A stretch of 64,000 nucleotides of DNA, taken from Nematopogon swammerdamellus. Lineage: Eukaryota > Arthropoda > Insecta > Lepidoptera > Adelidae. Both the position numbers and the translations under genes were made by a program. Below, one piece after another: positions 51,028-59,972 of this stretch; position 1 is the stretch's first letter, and each line of letters starts with the position of its first letter. The stretch is from positions 6,107,395 to 6,171,394 of the forward strand of contig OX336345.1 of NCBI GenBank assembly GCA_946902875.1. Reading direction: 5' to 3'. The notes below the pieces were generated by a model. It searched no databases and was not told the DNA's origin. It saw nothing but the letters and a program-made list of their open reading frames with translations.

Positions 51028-51589
51028 ATATTATCACCACAAAAGGATTATTGTATTTTTAATCTATCATGTAAAATAACATGATTATAACCTGATGAGC
51101 GGCACGGAAGCATGGGTTTTCAGAATTTTCGAGAGCATACTTTGCAATTTCTTCTGAGCCAATTGCGTTTTAGGCTCCTTGTTGCGAAGCAGTATGTATT
51201 GTAATAAACCATATACTTTTTCTAACATCTAAATCACAGTGGTTTACGCAAAACATCAGTCGGTAGAATAGAATAGAGTACAGTAGAGCAGAGCAGAGCA
51301 GAGCAGAGCAGAGCAGAGTAGAGTAGAGTAAAATAGAGTAGAATAGCGTTTATTTCCTCATTCACAACACTAAGTTACAGTACAGCATACAACATGGGCT
51401 AGGAGGAAAAGGGAGCCAGTTCAGCTTACGGCTCCCTCGCGATGAGACCGCTGCAACGCTGATCTTACGCTGGTCCCAACACACGTAAATAAGCATAACA
51501 CAAAACAAAATAAAAGTTATCACCAATTAACTTAAAATCACACGCACATAAGACACAGACAGAAACCAAAAATAAGAAAACAAAGTATA
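51028..51589. repeat. Intergenic DNA with AGAGC microsatellite and LINE-like tail
   Basis: 51265-51340 is an imperfect AGAGC/AGAGT array. It runs into GCGTTTATTTCCTCATTCAC, which resembles LINE 3' UTR text. No coding. Confidence 0.5.
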
Positions 51590-52020
51590 CTTTTTCTAAT
51601 ACTACTAATAATAAGTCTGTAAGGGATGGTCAGGTCATGGAGTAAGTTACTTTGTTTTATGAGATACTGAGTACTACTGAGTATTAGTAAAACTAAATTG
51701 ACGATTTTTAGAATTTTTTTCTGTATGTATGTTCCTCCATGACTTCATTAAGCCGATCATCAGCATTTGATTAAACTTATTATGTACAAGAACTTTTTTT
51801 ATGAAAAAAAAAATCCGAATTTGATGAAAGTTAGTACAAGCACATATAACTATACGGGACACAGGAAAGGCTAAATAAAATTTACGGTCTTGGCGTTCCG
51901 GTTACGCTAAGATGTTGCTCTCGTACAAACCGAATTGTTCCGCGCGCCGATAAAGGTACGGTAGCGGGCTTACATACTTTTTTTTTAATACGAATTTCAC
52001 GCGAACGAAGCTGCGGGCAA
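51590..52020 (-). repeat. Repeat I copy
   Basis: ACTAAATTGACGATTTTTAG, TGTATGTATGTTCCTCCATG and CCGAATTGTTCCGCGCGCCG match the repeat I pieces at 36405 and 37145. Class unknown. Confidence 0.55.
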
Positions 52021-52496
52021 AATATAATAGAAAATAAAACTATTTATGGTACTGCTGAACCTTAAGCCGCGTCGCTTATTGACTGTATAAATAGAGCGAG
52101 TGAATGTGCGAGGGTGGGCGCGCGGCGTTCCGCGTTGACCTACCCATTGTCGTTGGCCATTTATAGTATTTCAATATAATTTCATTAGCGCTAGAGAGCA
52201 ATCGCCAAATGTGCTGAGAATTAGCCGCCTCATGTGATTGATGTACTAAATGCATTCATACCTTATATCTACCGCACGACGACGGATGCTGCGCAGATTG
52301 GAGGCTTTACGTTGTCGAGGGAGGAATAATTTATTATCTTCACGCGACTATCCGAATTAATTTGCTTTGTTGGCTAGTATCGATGTTATAAATTACTGAA
52401 CGAATGCATAATTAAAGCACCAAATGCTATATTTAGCGTACCCAACGAACTTATTCAAACGCTGCTGTCTTTAATGTTTATTGTTTATTGTTATTT
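52021..52496. other. Intergenic DNA, nothing recognised
   Basis: Non-repetitive DNA of mixed composition (for example CATTTATAGTATTTCAATAT). No open frame. Confidence 0.4.
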
Positions 52497-52802
52497 GTAC
52501 CGTGTGGGGCCGGTACTTTAAAAGAATAGCCCCACTGCATCTCTCCCCGTGTACGTCGTAAAAGGCGACTATGGGATATGACTCCCTTCTTATATTACTA
52601 GGTGGTAGGGTTTAACCCGCCCGGGTTGGTACCACCGCACTGAATGAAAGGTCGGTCGAAACGGCTATGTAAATAGTTTGTGTTTTCCGTCCAGTTCAGT
52701 GTAGCCGGCACGACCGAAGGGATGCACTGACGTGGTACCAAGTTCACCCGGTGTTATGGGCTGACATCACGGATGTTGTAGGTGATGTAGCCATCCGTGT
52801 CA

Positions 52803-52902
52803 TCATCATCATCATCATCATCATCATCAGCCTGTATCGGTCCACTGCTGGACATAGGCCTCTCCCAAGGCACGCCACCACACGCGGTCTTCCGCTCTTC
52901 TC
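52803..52902 (-). mobile_element. Extremely truncated RTE insertion in SINE-B
   Basis: Plus strand: (CAT)n, CAGCCTGTATCGGTCCACTG, CTGGACATAGGCCTCTCCCA. Read on minus it encodes the RTE C-terminus GEAYVQQWTDTG followed by a TGA-repeat tail. The 11-bp duplication CATCCGTGTCA is at 52792-52802 and 52902-52912. Confidence 0.85.
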
Positions 52903-52912
52903 ATCCGTGTCA

Positions 52913-52959
52913 GTTTCAATCTCAGATCAGGAAATCCTTTCCTGATCTGAGGTTTCAAT
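52913..52959. mobile_element. 31-bp perfect palindrome with 8-bp duplication
   Basis: Insert 52921-52951: 14-bp arms CTCAGATCAGGAAA and TTTCCTGATCTGAG around TCC. GTTTCAAT flanks it on both sides (52913-52920, 52952-52959), where an intact SINE has a single GTTTCCAT. Confidence 0.9.
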
Positions 52960-52969
52960 AAAAAAAAAA

Positions 52970-53234
52970 TATATATGTATTCCTTAAATAGGTAACCTAT
53001 TCTTCTACTCTTGGATACTATTTCATTGAAAACTAGCTTTTCCCCGTGGCTTTGTTCGCATAGTCTATGTCCATCCTGAATGTCCCTTCAAAATTTTGAT
53101 TAAAGAATTTTTTAAATCGGATGATTATTTTCGTAAATTACGTCCTACATCCAAACTTACAAACTTTACCTCTATATATTATTAGTGTTGATTCCGCCAA
53201 TTCTAATTCTATGCCAAGAATTTCAGCGAAATTT
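52970..53234. repeat. Diverged repeat G text
   Basis: GGTAACCTATTCTTCTACTC and TGATTCCGCCAATTCTAATT resemble repeat G (compare 23100-23160), but it is broken up. Confidence 0.4.
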
Positions 53235-53445
53235 TCAGTGCGGTGGTACCAACGCGGTCGGATTATACCCTGCCACCTAGTAAGGTAAGAAGGGAAGGGA
53301 CCTACAGTTTTAAATAGTGTTATCCGAACCACGGTCAACTTCAACGGTCGCACGGTCATCCATCCAAGTTCTGACCGCACCCAGGTGTGCTTATGATCAC
53401 GAACAACTGTCGACCGATCGCAGCACCGAGCTACCGAGGCTGACA
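53235..53445 (-). mobile_element. SINE-A, tail-truncated
   Basis: On minus: head CCTCGGTAGCTCGGTGCTGC, 5S-like GGTGCGGTCAGAACTTGGAT, GTGGTTCGGATAACAC, central domain, ending at CACCGCACTGAAA. The 5S-like segment is diverged here. Confidence 0.75.
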
Positions 53446-53812
53446 TGCCGAGGAGCGCAGCATGCGTCCTCGCGTAATTTAACCGAAGGGCAATTTTTTT
53501 CTTTCTTTGGAAGCAGGAGAAACAAAATTCATTGGGAAACTTACGCATTGAACTCTTTTGCACTGCCATCTTGCCGTTGTGTCGTGCCGTTGAGCTCGAA
53601 GAGCTCAGCTCAATCTGATCTTGTTTTCAGTGTACTTAATTATCGTCCTTGTTTCTGTCAATCAGTCACTGCTGGACATATGCCTCTCCAATTTTCCTCC
53701 TCCCGGCCTTCAGCGGTACGGAACAACTGCTTTCCGCCGACGACGACGTACTTGATGACTATTTTTTTTAACTTTACTCTGTTATTAATTATACTCATTT
53801 TAAATGTTTACA
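53446..53812. other. Mixed intergenic DNA with RTE scrap
   Basis: 53645-53760 contains CACTGCTGGACATATGCCTC, CTCCCGGCCTTCAGCGGTAC and TTTCCGCCGACG, antisense fragments of the RTE seen at 56203-56698. The 143- and 176-codon frames that cross this region are not genes. Confidence 0.55.
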
Positions 53813-53959
53813 GATTAACAGTACGTACTGAAGACTTACATAAGTAGACGTTTCGCCCGCTACGTCACGGGCTTCTTCAGGAACTGCGCGAGTTCCTGAA
53901 GCCGACACGTCTGGTGCCCGTTGTGCCGGACGTCAAACTCTGACGTCTGGACTACAACG
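53813..53959 (-). mobile_element. Single copy of the hammerhead-like motif
   Basis: On minus: CTGAAGAAGCCCGTGACG, GCGGGCGAAACGTC, the same core as at 30792-31032, with the variable position changed (CUGAAGA) and two extra bases before the expected cleavage site (GACGUGUC). It ends in GTAAGTCTTCAGTACG. Only one arm is present. Confidence 0.6.
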
Positions 53960-54016
53960 TCGTCATCGTCTCTTCGGCTGACGTGCCCATCACACTGCCA
54001 CTTGAGTTAGCCACGC
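53960..54016 (-). repeat. RTE fragment
   Basis: ATCGTCTCTTCGGCTGACGT and ACACTGCCACTTGAGTTAGC, the antisense of the RTE C-terminal region (WAGHVSRRD). Confidence 0.65.
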
Positions 54017-54139
54017 GAAAAACAAAACAAACAGGAGAACAATAGCGCGCAAAGGCGGAAATTGTGAAAGTAAGTAAAGAAGAATAGATACCAGATATTA
54101 TTATGGCAGGAAAGTAATAACATACTCAATATAATTAAT

Positions 54140-54302
54140 TCAGGTGGGCCTTCGTGCCTTACTTGCTCCCTGATAGCTATCTTGTCCGAATACTTTGCTA
54201 AACGTGGTGGTCGGTGTTGAGCTGTAACCTACTAGAGCACTTGCAGCACAACACCGATTACTCTGCTTACCCCGATTGTCGGCATACGGCGTGTGTGTGT
54301 AT
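54140..54302 (+). mobile_element. SINE-H 3' part
   Basis: GGTGGGCCTTCGTGCCTTAC, CTAAACGTGGTGGTCGGTGT, ending GGCGTGTGTGTGTATAATTA. Confidence 0.7.
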
Positions 54303-54995
54303 AATTAATTCCTATAAACGTTAATTCTGCCTTTTGTAAGGCTTTATGTGTGCAACAAAGTAGATTTTTCATTTTTTTTATTTTTGTGTAGAGATGAAAT
54401 TTGTTAAATGTATATTTTAGATAAATACAGCCGCTTTATTTGTCGCCGTAACGTACCTATTGATGTATACAGCGCGCGGTTATGAATCGCACGTGTTTGC
54501 CACCAACGAGGTATACTCTATTCAGCACCAAAAGGAAGATCAATAATAATAAATTATATTTGGTCTCCCACCGCAGCTTCCTGACCGTCCTTGTCGAACC
54601 GAACAATATCCACGCACAATAATGTCACGTAACCGATACGCAAAGAAAAGAAAAGCGGCTTTTGTGCGATAAATCCTAATATTGTGACTGCCGCGTCGCA
54701 TCTGCCCCACCTGTTTACCAATCTCTCCGCGCTTCCCGCTCCGTCGCGCCCCGCCCTAGAGAGCAAAGCAGTCAGAACCTGCAAGCTGCAAGGCTGCGAT
54801 GCATACCGATTTCAACTGGCATCATTTCCGCGCCACAGTAAAAAAAAAAACCTTTATTAAATCAAATCAAATAATAGTGGTCTCTGTCCTCTGCACTAGT
54901 CTAGGCAGACTGTGCCTTAGATGACAGATTTCAATATTTTGCGGTAATATTTTGGGTGTGCGGGTAACTTGGTTTTTGATAAAATTTAAAACGGT
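54303..54995. other. Intergenic DNA, nothing recognised
   Basis: AT-rich with a modest GC patch (54560-54780). The minus frame 54554-54784 has no recognisable domain. Confidence 0.4.
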
Positions 54996-55207
54996 TTAAA
55001 AAAAAACATTGAACCGGCTTCGAGAAACAACTACTTAGAACTAAAAGTCATTAAATAATTGAGTTGAAAGCGGTCCAAAAGCACAAAGAGCTTCATCTAT
55101 AAATTTTCTGGTGTGCTTTTGTACCGTCTTCCACTCAATTATTTAATAATTTTTTGTTCTAAGTACCTAGTTATTTGCTTTTTTTAAGTCGGTTCAAGGT
55201 TTTTTAA
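54996..55207. mobile_element. Imperfect foldback element
   Basis: Left arm GAACCGGCTT ... ACTTAGAACTAAAAGTC ... ATTAAATAATTGAGT ... CAAAAGCAC; right arm the reverse complement with changes (GTGCTTTTGTACC ... ACTCAATTATTTAATAATTT ... GTTCTAAGTACC ... AAGTCGGTTCAAGG). Arms about 90 bp, loop about 27. No target duplication found. Confidence 0.65.
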
Positions 55208-55516
55208 CAGTTTTTTATTTCACTCTTTTTAGTAATACTCGTATCACATAAAAAATAATCACAGAAATCGGTTTTCGTGGTATAGAATTATTCGCCTATT
55301 TGACACACTTAACAGCCCATATCTTAAAAACTGCTGAACCGATTTTGATTAAACTTGCACTGTTCCCTAAGTTGAAGTAAATGTAAGCCAATAAAAAATC
55401 CGATGGTCACAGTCCGATTAATAGTTTCGGCAAACCTGTAAAAAACCATAATATCGTCTATCTGCCATACAAAACTGCCCGTCGCGCCATCTATTAGCGA
55501 GTAACGTAAACTTTTT
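55208..55516. other. Dispersed-repeat-like AT-rich DNA
   Basis: TGCTGAACCGATTTTGATTA (55335) is common moth repeat text. No gene. Confidence 0.4.
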
Positions 55517-55565
55517 TTTTATGGAAACTGACACGGTTGGCTACATCACCTACAACATCCGTGAT
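55517..55565 (-). mobile_element. SINE tail fragment
   Basis: TTTATGGAAACTGACACGGT to CTACAACATCCGTGAT; cut off sharply at 55565. Confidence 0.7.
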
Positions 55566-55892
55566 AGACAACATAATAATAAATACCACCATCGGCCAGC
55601 TTGGGGTCATCGGGACCTCACGTCCCGTCTAGTGCCCCCGCTACCGGTGGTGCAGTGCGCCCTTGAGGCGACGCGCGCGCGATGAAGAAGACGTTAAGAG
55701 AGCAGCGCGACGACGTCGCCGTGCAGTCCGGCGGATACGGAGCTCTCCGGGATGGGGGTGGTGGTGGCCTACGTGTCTAGTACCACCACCTATCGCTCGT
55801 AGCTTGCCTCGCGTCGTCCCGGAGAGCTCCGTAGCCACGGCCTGCACCCGCCGGCGTGCTTGGAGGTTTGTCTCCCGCCGCCGGCGGTGGCT
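55566..55892. other. CpG-rich DNA with 16-bp-arm hairpin
   Basis: ACGGAGCTCTCCGGGA at 55737-55752 is the exact reverse complement of 55817-55832; an inner GGTGGTGGT faces ACCACCACC. The translation upstream of 55890 is Arg-rich and not LINE-like, so I do not include it in the LINE. It may be a separate repeat or a structured 5' end. Confidence 0.5.
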
Positions 55893-56202
55893 CTTTTCTC
55901 AATCTACTACGGGGTTCAGACGAGGTCAATCTTGCTTGGATAATCTATCCAGATTAGTTACTAATATTCATATAGGACAAACTACAAATAAACCCACTCT
56001 TGCTTGTTTCGTTGATATCGAAAGTGCTTATAATAACGTTAATATCCCAGCTCTTATTTCTGTTCTTAAAAAAATTAATGTTGGAAAATTTATTTATCAG
56101 TATATTTGGAATTTGTTGAAAGAAAGACATTTGCAAATGATTGTTGAAGGAAATAAACTAATATCTCGATGTTGCAATAAAGGTCTCGCACAAGGGGATC
56201 CT
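55893..56202 (+). mobile_element. RNase H-bearing LINE: front piece of RT
   Basis: Encodes GFRRGQSCLDNLSRLVTNI, then FVDIESAYNNVNIPALIS and NKGLAQGDP: RT motifs from the middle of a non-LTR reverse transcriptase (FVDIESAY is the first-aspartate motif; QGDP precedes the YADD motif). The endonuclease upstream and the YADD region downstream are missing. The reading frame is joined artificially to the next pieces through the RTE insertion. Confidence 0.85.
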
Positions 56203-56698
56203 CAGTCAGTCAGTCAGTCAGTCAGTCAGCGTGTAAGCGTCCACTGCTGGACATACGCCTCTCCAATTTTCCTCCAGTCCTCCCGACCTTCAGCGGTACG
56301 GAACCATTGCTTTCCGCCAACGCACTTGATGTCGTCGTCCCACCTGGCGGGTGGTCTTCCCACACTCCGTTTTCCTGTCCACGGCCGCCAGTGTAGAACA
56401 CGGTTACTCCAACGGTCGTCGTCTCTTCGGCTGACGTGTCCAGCCCACTGCCACTTGAGCTTAGCCACCCGGTATCCAATATCGACTACTTTGGTGCGTC
56501 GGCGGATTTCCTCGTTACGCACCATATCACGTAGCGATATTCCCAGCATGGCTCGCTCCATTGCTCTCTGGGCAACTTTCAACCTTTGGACTACACCGAC
56601 CGTCAGAGTCCACGTTTCACACCCGTACGTCATAACCGGGAGGACACACTGGTCATATATACGGGTCTTTAAATTTTGCGGAAGGTCAGACCGTCTTT
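56203..56698 (-). mobile_element. Antisense RTE 3' end inside the LINE
   Basis: Begins on plus with a run of TCAG repeats (56203-56229). The minus frame 56226-56756 reads DLPQNLKTRIYDQCVLPVMT, MTYGCETWTLTVGVVQR, AMLGISLRDMVRNEEIRRR, GKRSVGRPPARWDDDIK and IGEAYVQQWTLTR, the RTE C-terminus. It is about 90% like the plus-strand copy at 59988. No duplicated target bases are visible. Confidence 0.85.
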
Positions 56699-57747
56699 CG
56701 GATGTTAACAAATCAAAAAGCAATACGCTTGAACTGCAAAATAAAACAGAACACATGCTGTCAAACGAATATAAACAGTTTTATCATTTGTATACGGATG
56801 GCTCTAAGGATGAAGCCGGGATAGTAGCATTTTTTGACCCCCAAATTAATTTAGGTATTAAATTAAAAATCGAAGAAAACATTCCTATCATGACAGCAGA
56901 ATTAATTGCAATTTCTGAGGCTTTGTCCTACGCTGTTTCAGTTGCACACGAAAACATTGTAATTCTTTCGGATTCTAAAAGTGCATTACAACACCTGATG
57001 GGCTGTGCGAAGGGTATAAGAGGAAGAGCCATTGCGTACAATATCCTCGAAATGTTCAATTCATTGGTAAATAACAACAGGACTATTAAATTTCAGTGGA
57101 TTCCAGCTCACGTGGGTATTGTAGGCAATGAAACAGCGGACAAATTAGCAAAAGAAGCTATTTATGTTGAATGCCCCACTGTAACATGTAAACCATTCTG
57201 TATGGATCGATTGCCAGAAGTAAAAACGCAATGTAAAAATGTATGGAAAGAGTATTTTGACAGTCGATCCATACAGAGTGGAATATGGTACAAAACCTTA
57301 CAATCCGAACCTCCACAGGTTCCCTGGTTCCAGGTGTGTAATTTACGAAGGCCTGAAATAGTGCTAGCTTTAAGACTTCGTTCTGGCCACATTCCATTGA
57401 ATAAATTTAAATTCCTGATGAAAAAGAGAGATTCTTCAAATTGTGATCGGTGTAACAAGGAGGATGACATGTACCATTTGCTGATGGAGTGTGGTCAGAA
57501 CGAGGAATTACGGACGGAATTGCAGACGTCACTTAGGATGGACAGACTCAATTTGTTTTTTAGCATACATAAACTGTTGGCTAGCCCAAGTGAGAGGGAT
57601 TTAGTGATTGTGTTGAACTTTGTGGAGCGTTCTCTATCTCTTAGGGACTCTGGGCCCTAAGGGATGGAGAAGATGAGTACTATGGGGCTGATATTAACAA
57701 ATTATTGTTAAAAGCCCTAAAAATAAACTAAAAAAAAAAAAAAAAAA
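56699..57747 (+). mobile_element. RNase H-bearing LINE: RNase H and 3' end
   Basis: RNase H domain: YTDGSK (56791), AELIAISEAL, LSDSKSALQHL and PAHVGIVGNETADKLAKEA give the D-E-D-H-D pattern. Then a C-terminal zinc-knuckle-like region CDRCNKEDDMYHLLMEC. Stop at 57658-57660, short 3' UTR and a 15-A tail to 57747. Clade I/R1/LOA-type; not resolved. The frame itself is intact, but about 1 kb of RT is absent. Confidence 0.85.
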
Positions 57748-57750
57748 CAA

Positions 57751-58004
57751 TTTTGTCTGTCCGTCTATCTGTTCGTCCGTGTCTGTCCGTCCGTCCGTCC
57801 GTCCGTTCGTCTGCCCTTCCGTCCAATGGCTGTATCTTTGGATCCGTAATTAATAACTAGCCGGTTGAAATTTTCACAGAATACGTATGTTTTAATAAGA
57901 AAATTAAAAAGTGAAAAATTAAGGGGCGTTCCCATACAGGAAACGTGTTTTTCAACTTTAATGGTACGGAAACCTCGGTGCGCCTGTCCGCACTTGGCTT
58001 TTTT
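57751..58004 (-). repeat. Family E dispersed repeat
   Basis: TGTCCGTCCGTCCGTCCGTC, AGCCGGTTGAAATTTTCACA and CTGTCCGCACTTGGC: antisense of the CCGGCCAAGTGCG edge, directly after the LINE poly(A). Confidence 0.75.
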
Positions 58005-58454
58005 TTATTTAAACTAACATGTACGTTTGCGTGTATTATTAAATAAGTATTCTTATTATTATGTTATACTCAATTTCTCACGTTCAACTCGTTTGCTACC
58101 AACATTTACATTTCACTATATTAATCCAACCTTAAACATCCAAAGGTTGAGTGTAAGAAATCTCTGGAAGGGATAAGTCCGCCTTTGCACCGTATGTGAA
58201 TGTTCTAATAAGCTTGTTACTGTTCAATGTAAATTGAAGCAATTATTCGAAACAATAACTTTGACGCACTGTTCGGCGCACCAGTGTAGGTACCTTCATC
58301 ATTTGCTCGCTTTTCAGGCGGTCGAAAACGAGTATCTAGCTCCATGTTTATCTAAATTAAATATAGTAAGTACATATAGCTCTACATAAAAATAAATAAC
58401 ATTATGCAATTTTTAGCGAAAAGAGGAGCATTAGTCGTGGAGGGGAGGAACCAT
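58005..58454. repeat. Intergenic DNA with LINE tail
   Basis: 58120-58260 contains CATCCAAAGGTTGAGTGTAA and TTCTAATAAGCTTGTTACTG, the antisense of the LINE tails at 25211 and 9285. Otherwise nothing. Confidence 0.5.
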
Positions 58455-58800
58455 CATGGAATTAGATTCGCTCCTTGGCTGCAATAGCGCGATTCCGTCG
58501 TCCCCATTCCACCTCCGCACTACGCGTACTGGGCAGGGGATGCACCCACAATCGACCTACCGAGGATGCGCACCAACCGGTTCTGTAGGTATTTTATTCA
58601 CAGAACCGGGAAAATGTGGAACTCACGCACTCCCTGCTCATCTATTTCCTCCCAAGTACAGTCTGGGGTTTTTGAGGCTCCTGTTAGGCCGGCATGGCAT
58701 TCGCAATCCCCGTGCATCACACAATGTCCATGGACATCGTAAGTCACCTACTCAAAAAAGTGGTCAAGTGAACCTTGTTCACGTGCCGAGGGTCCCGTAA
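58455..58800 (+). mobile_element. LINE-C 3' end
   Basis: The frame 58456-58800 contains SPFHLRTTRTGQGMHPQST; CACAGAACCGGGAAAATGTG and CATCTATTTCCTCCCAAGTA are the LINE-C C-terminal segment in sense orientation, with frameshifts. Confidence 0.65.
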
Positions 58801-58839
58801 CCGCACTGCTTCGCTTTCATCTAATTATATTTTCTACTA

Positions 58840-58930
58840 GGGTGCGATCAGGCTTTGGATGGGTAGCCGTACGACCGTGGTTCGGCTGGCTGTGGTTCGG
58901 ATTCCACTTGAAACTATAGTTTCATCCCTT
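58840..58930 (+). repeat. SINE-A head fragment
   Basis: GGTGCGATCAGGCTTTGGAT, GGGTAGCCGTACGACC and GTGGTTCGGATTCCACTTGA: 5S-like then T-arm-like module, much diverged. Confidence 0.6.
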
Positions 58931-58984
58931 TATGTAAATACCTACTAGCTGAGCCCGCGGCTCCGTTTGCGTGAAATTCGTATT

Positions 58985-59215
58985 TCAAGGAAGACAGTAA
59001 GTAACTATGGGCGAAGCCGAAAGCCGAGCTGCGTTCAGGAAGAGGATAAACCTTCTCGAAGAAAGTAAGAAACTGAGGGCGAGGCCGAAGGCCGATCTGC
59101 GTTCAGGAAGACTATAAACATTCTCGAAGAAAGTAAGTAACAAAGGGCGAGGGCGAAGCCCGAGCTGCGTTCAGGAAGACGATAAACCTTAGAAAGTAAT
59201 TAAGGGCGCGGCCGA
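58985..59215. repeat. Tandem array, about 65-bp unit (second locus)
   Basis: Four units, each AAAGTAAGTAACT-like, GGGCGAGGCCGAAGGCCGA-like, GCGTTCAGGAAGACGATAAA-like. Same family as 3800-4070 but shorter units. Confidence 0.75.
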
Positions 59216-59247
59216 ACCTAACCTAGCCTAACCTAACCTAACCTAAT
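59215..59247. repeat. Interstitial telomere-type repeat (CCTAA)n
   Basis: Six consecutive pentamers, one variant (CCTAG), directly after the tandem array. TTAGG is the usual insect telomere repeat. A two-unit remnant CCTAACCTAA lies at about 59588-59597. Confidence 0.8.
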
Positions 59248-59533
59248 GTTGAGGCGGTGCATCAGGTGCATGTGCATGGTGCATGTCGTTTTTGTTACCT
59301 ACGTTCGTTTCGAGCCGAGTGCACAGAATAGAAAAAAGGAGCCAGGAAGGAGCCGAAATGTCTTTCAGGTGTCGAACGCGATAGTTCTTCGGTCCGCCAC
59401 CTGAAAGAGCTACTGGCTACTACTACGGATCCTTTAGTTAGATCCATTCGGCAAACTTCGGCTCTAAGGAATGTGTGGTATGAGTGATGTTGTGTGGTAT
59501 GAATGATGTTTGGGTGGTTTAAAAAAAATAACC
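59248..59533. other. Intergenic DNA with duplicated text
   Basis: TTGAGGCGGTGCAT and TGTCGTTTTTGTT occur here (59249-59295) and again at 59601-59632, a local duplication of about 80 bp. No gene. Confidence 0.45.
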
Positions 59534-59590
59534 AGGGTTAATATAGAGAAGATGCGTCGCTACGCGGCGCACCTTCTCTATATTAACCCT
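59534..59590. repeat. Hairpin with 18-bp arms
   Basis: AGGGTTAATATAGAGAAG at 59534-59551 is the exact reverse complement of 59573-59590; loop 21 bases. It sits at the CCTAACC remnant. Confidence 0.8.
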
Positions 59591-59972
59591 AACCTAATAT
59601 TGAGGCGGTGCATGTCGTTTTTGTTTCGTTTCAAGCCGAGTGTTTCGTTTCGAGCCGAGTCAACCCGAGCCGTAGGATCGCAAGATCCGCAGGAGCCGCC
59701 AGAGCTTTCAGGTGTCAAACCCATAGTTGTTGATCCATAGTTGCCAGTTTGGGATGTTTTATCGTAATTTGGGGGGAAAATAAATACATTTTTGGCCAAT
59801 ATTTTGGGATAGAAGTTTTGAGGAATATTTGGGGAGCATAAACATAATGAAGCCTAGAGCAAATCGATAGAATTTTTATAAGGTCCACTCGCTAAAATTA
59901 TAAAACCAGTTTTCGGGTATGTATTCGGTGAAATAAGATGGGATCACTTACACTGGGTAATACCCAGTGGGT
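59591..59972. other. Intergenic DNA, nothing recognised
   Basis: Includes the second copy of the duplicated text and a 19-base palindrome CACTGGGTAATACCCAGTG at 59951-59969. No gene. Confidence 0.45.

Larger units (their letters stand above)
52497..52969 (+). mobile_element. SINE-B with two nested insertions
   Basis: Head GTACCGTGTGGGGCCGGTAC, central domain and tail as in 14289-14625, but the last 50 bp are split twice: by an antisense RTE tail (52803-52902) and by a 31-bp palindrome (52921-52951). A-run at 52960-52969. Confidence 0.85.

Noticed and set aside
55663..57660. A 665-codon protein
   Set aside because: It joins CpG-rich non-LINE sequence, two LINE pieces and an antisense RTE; it is not one gene.
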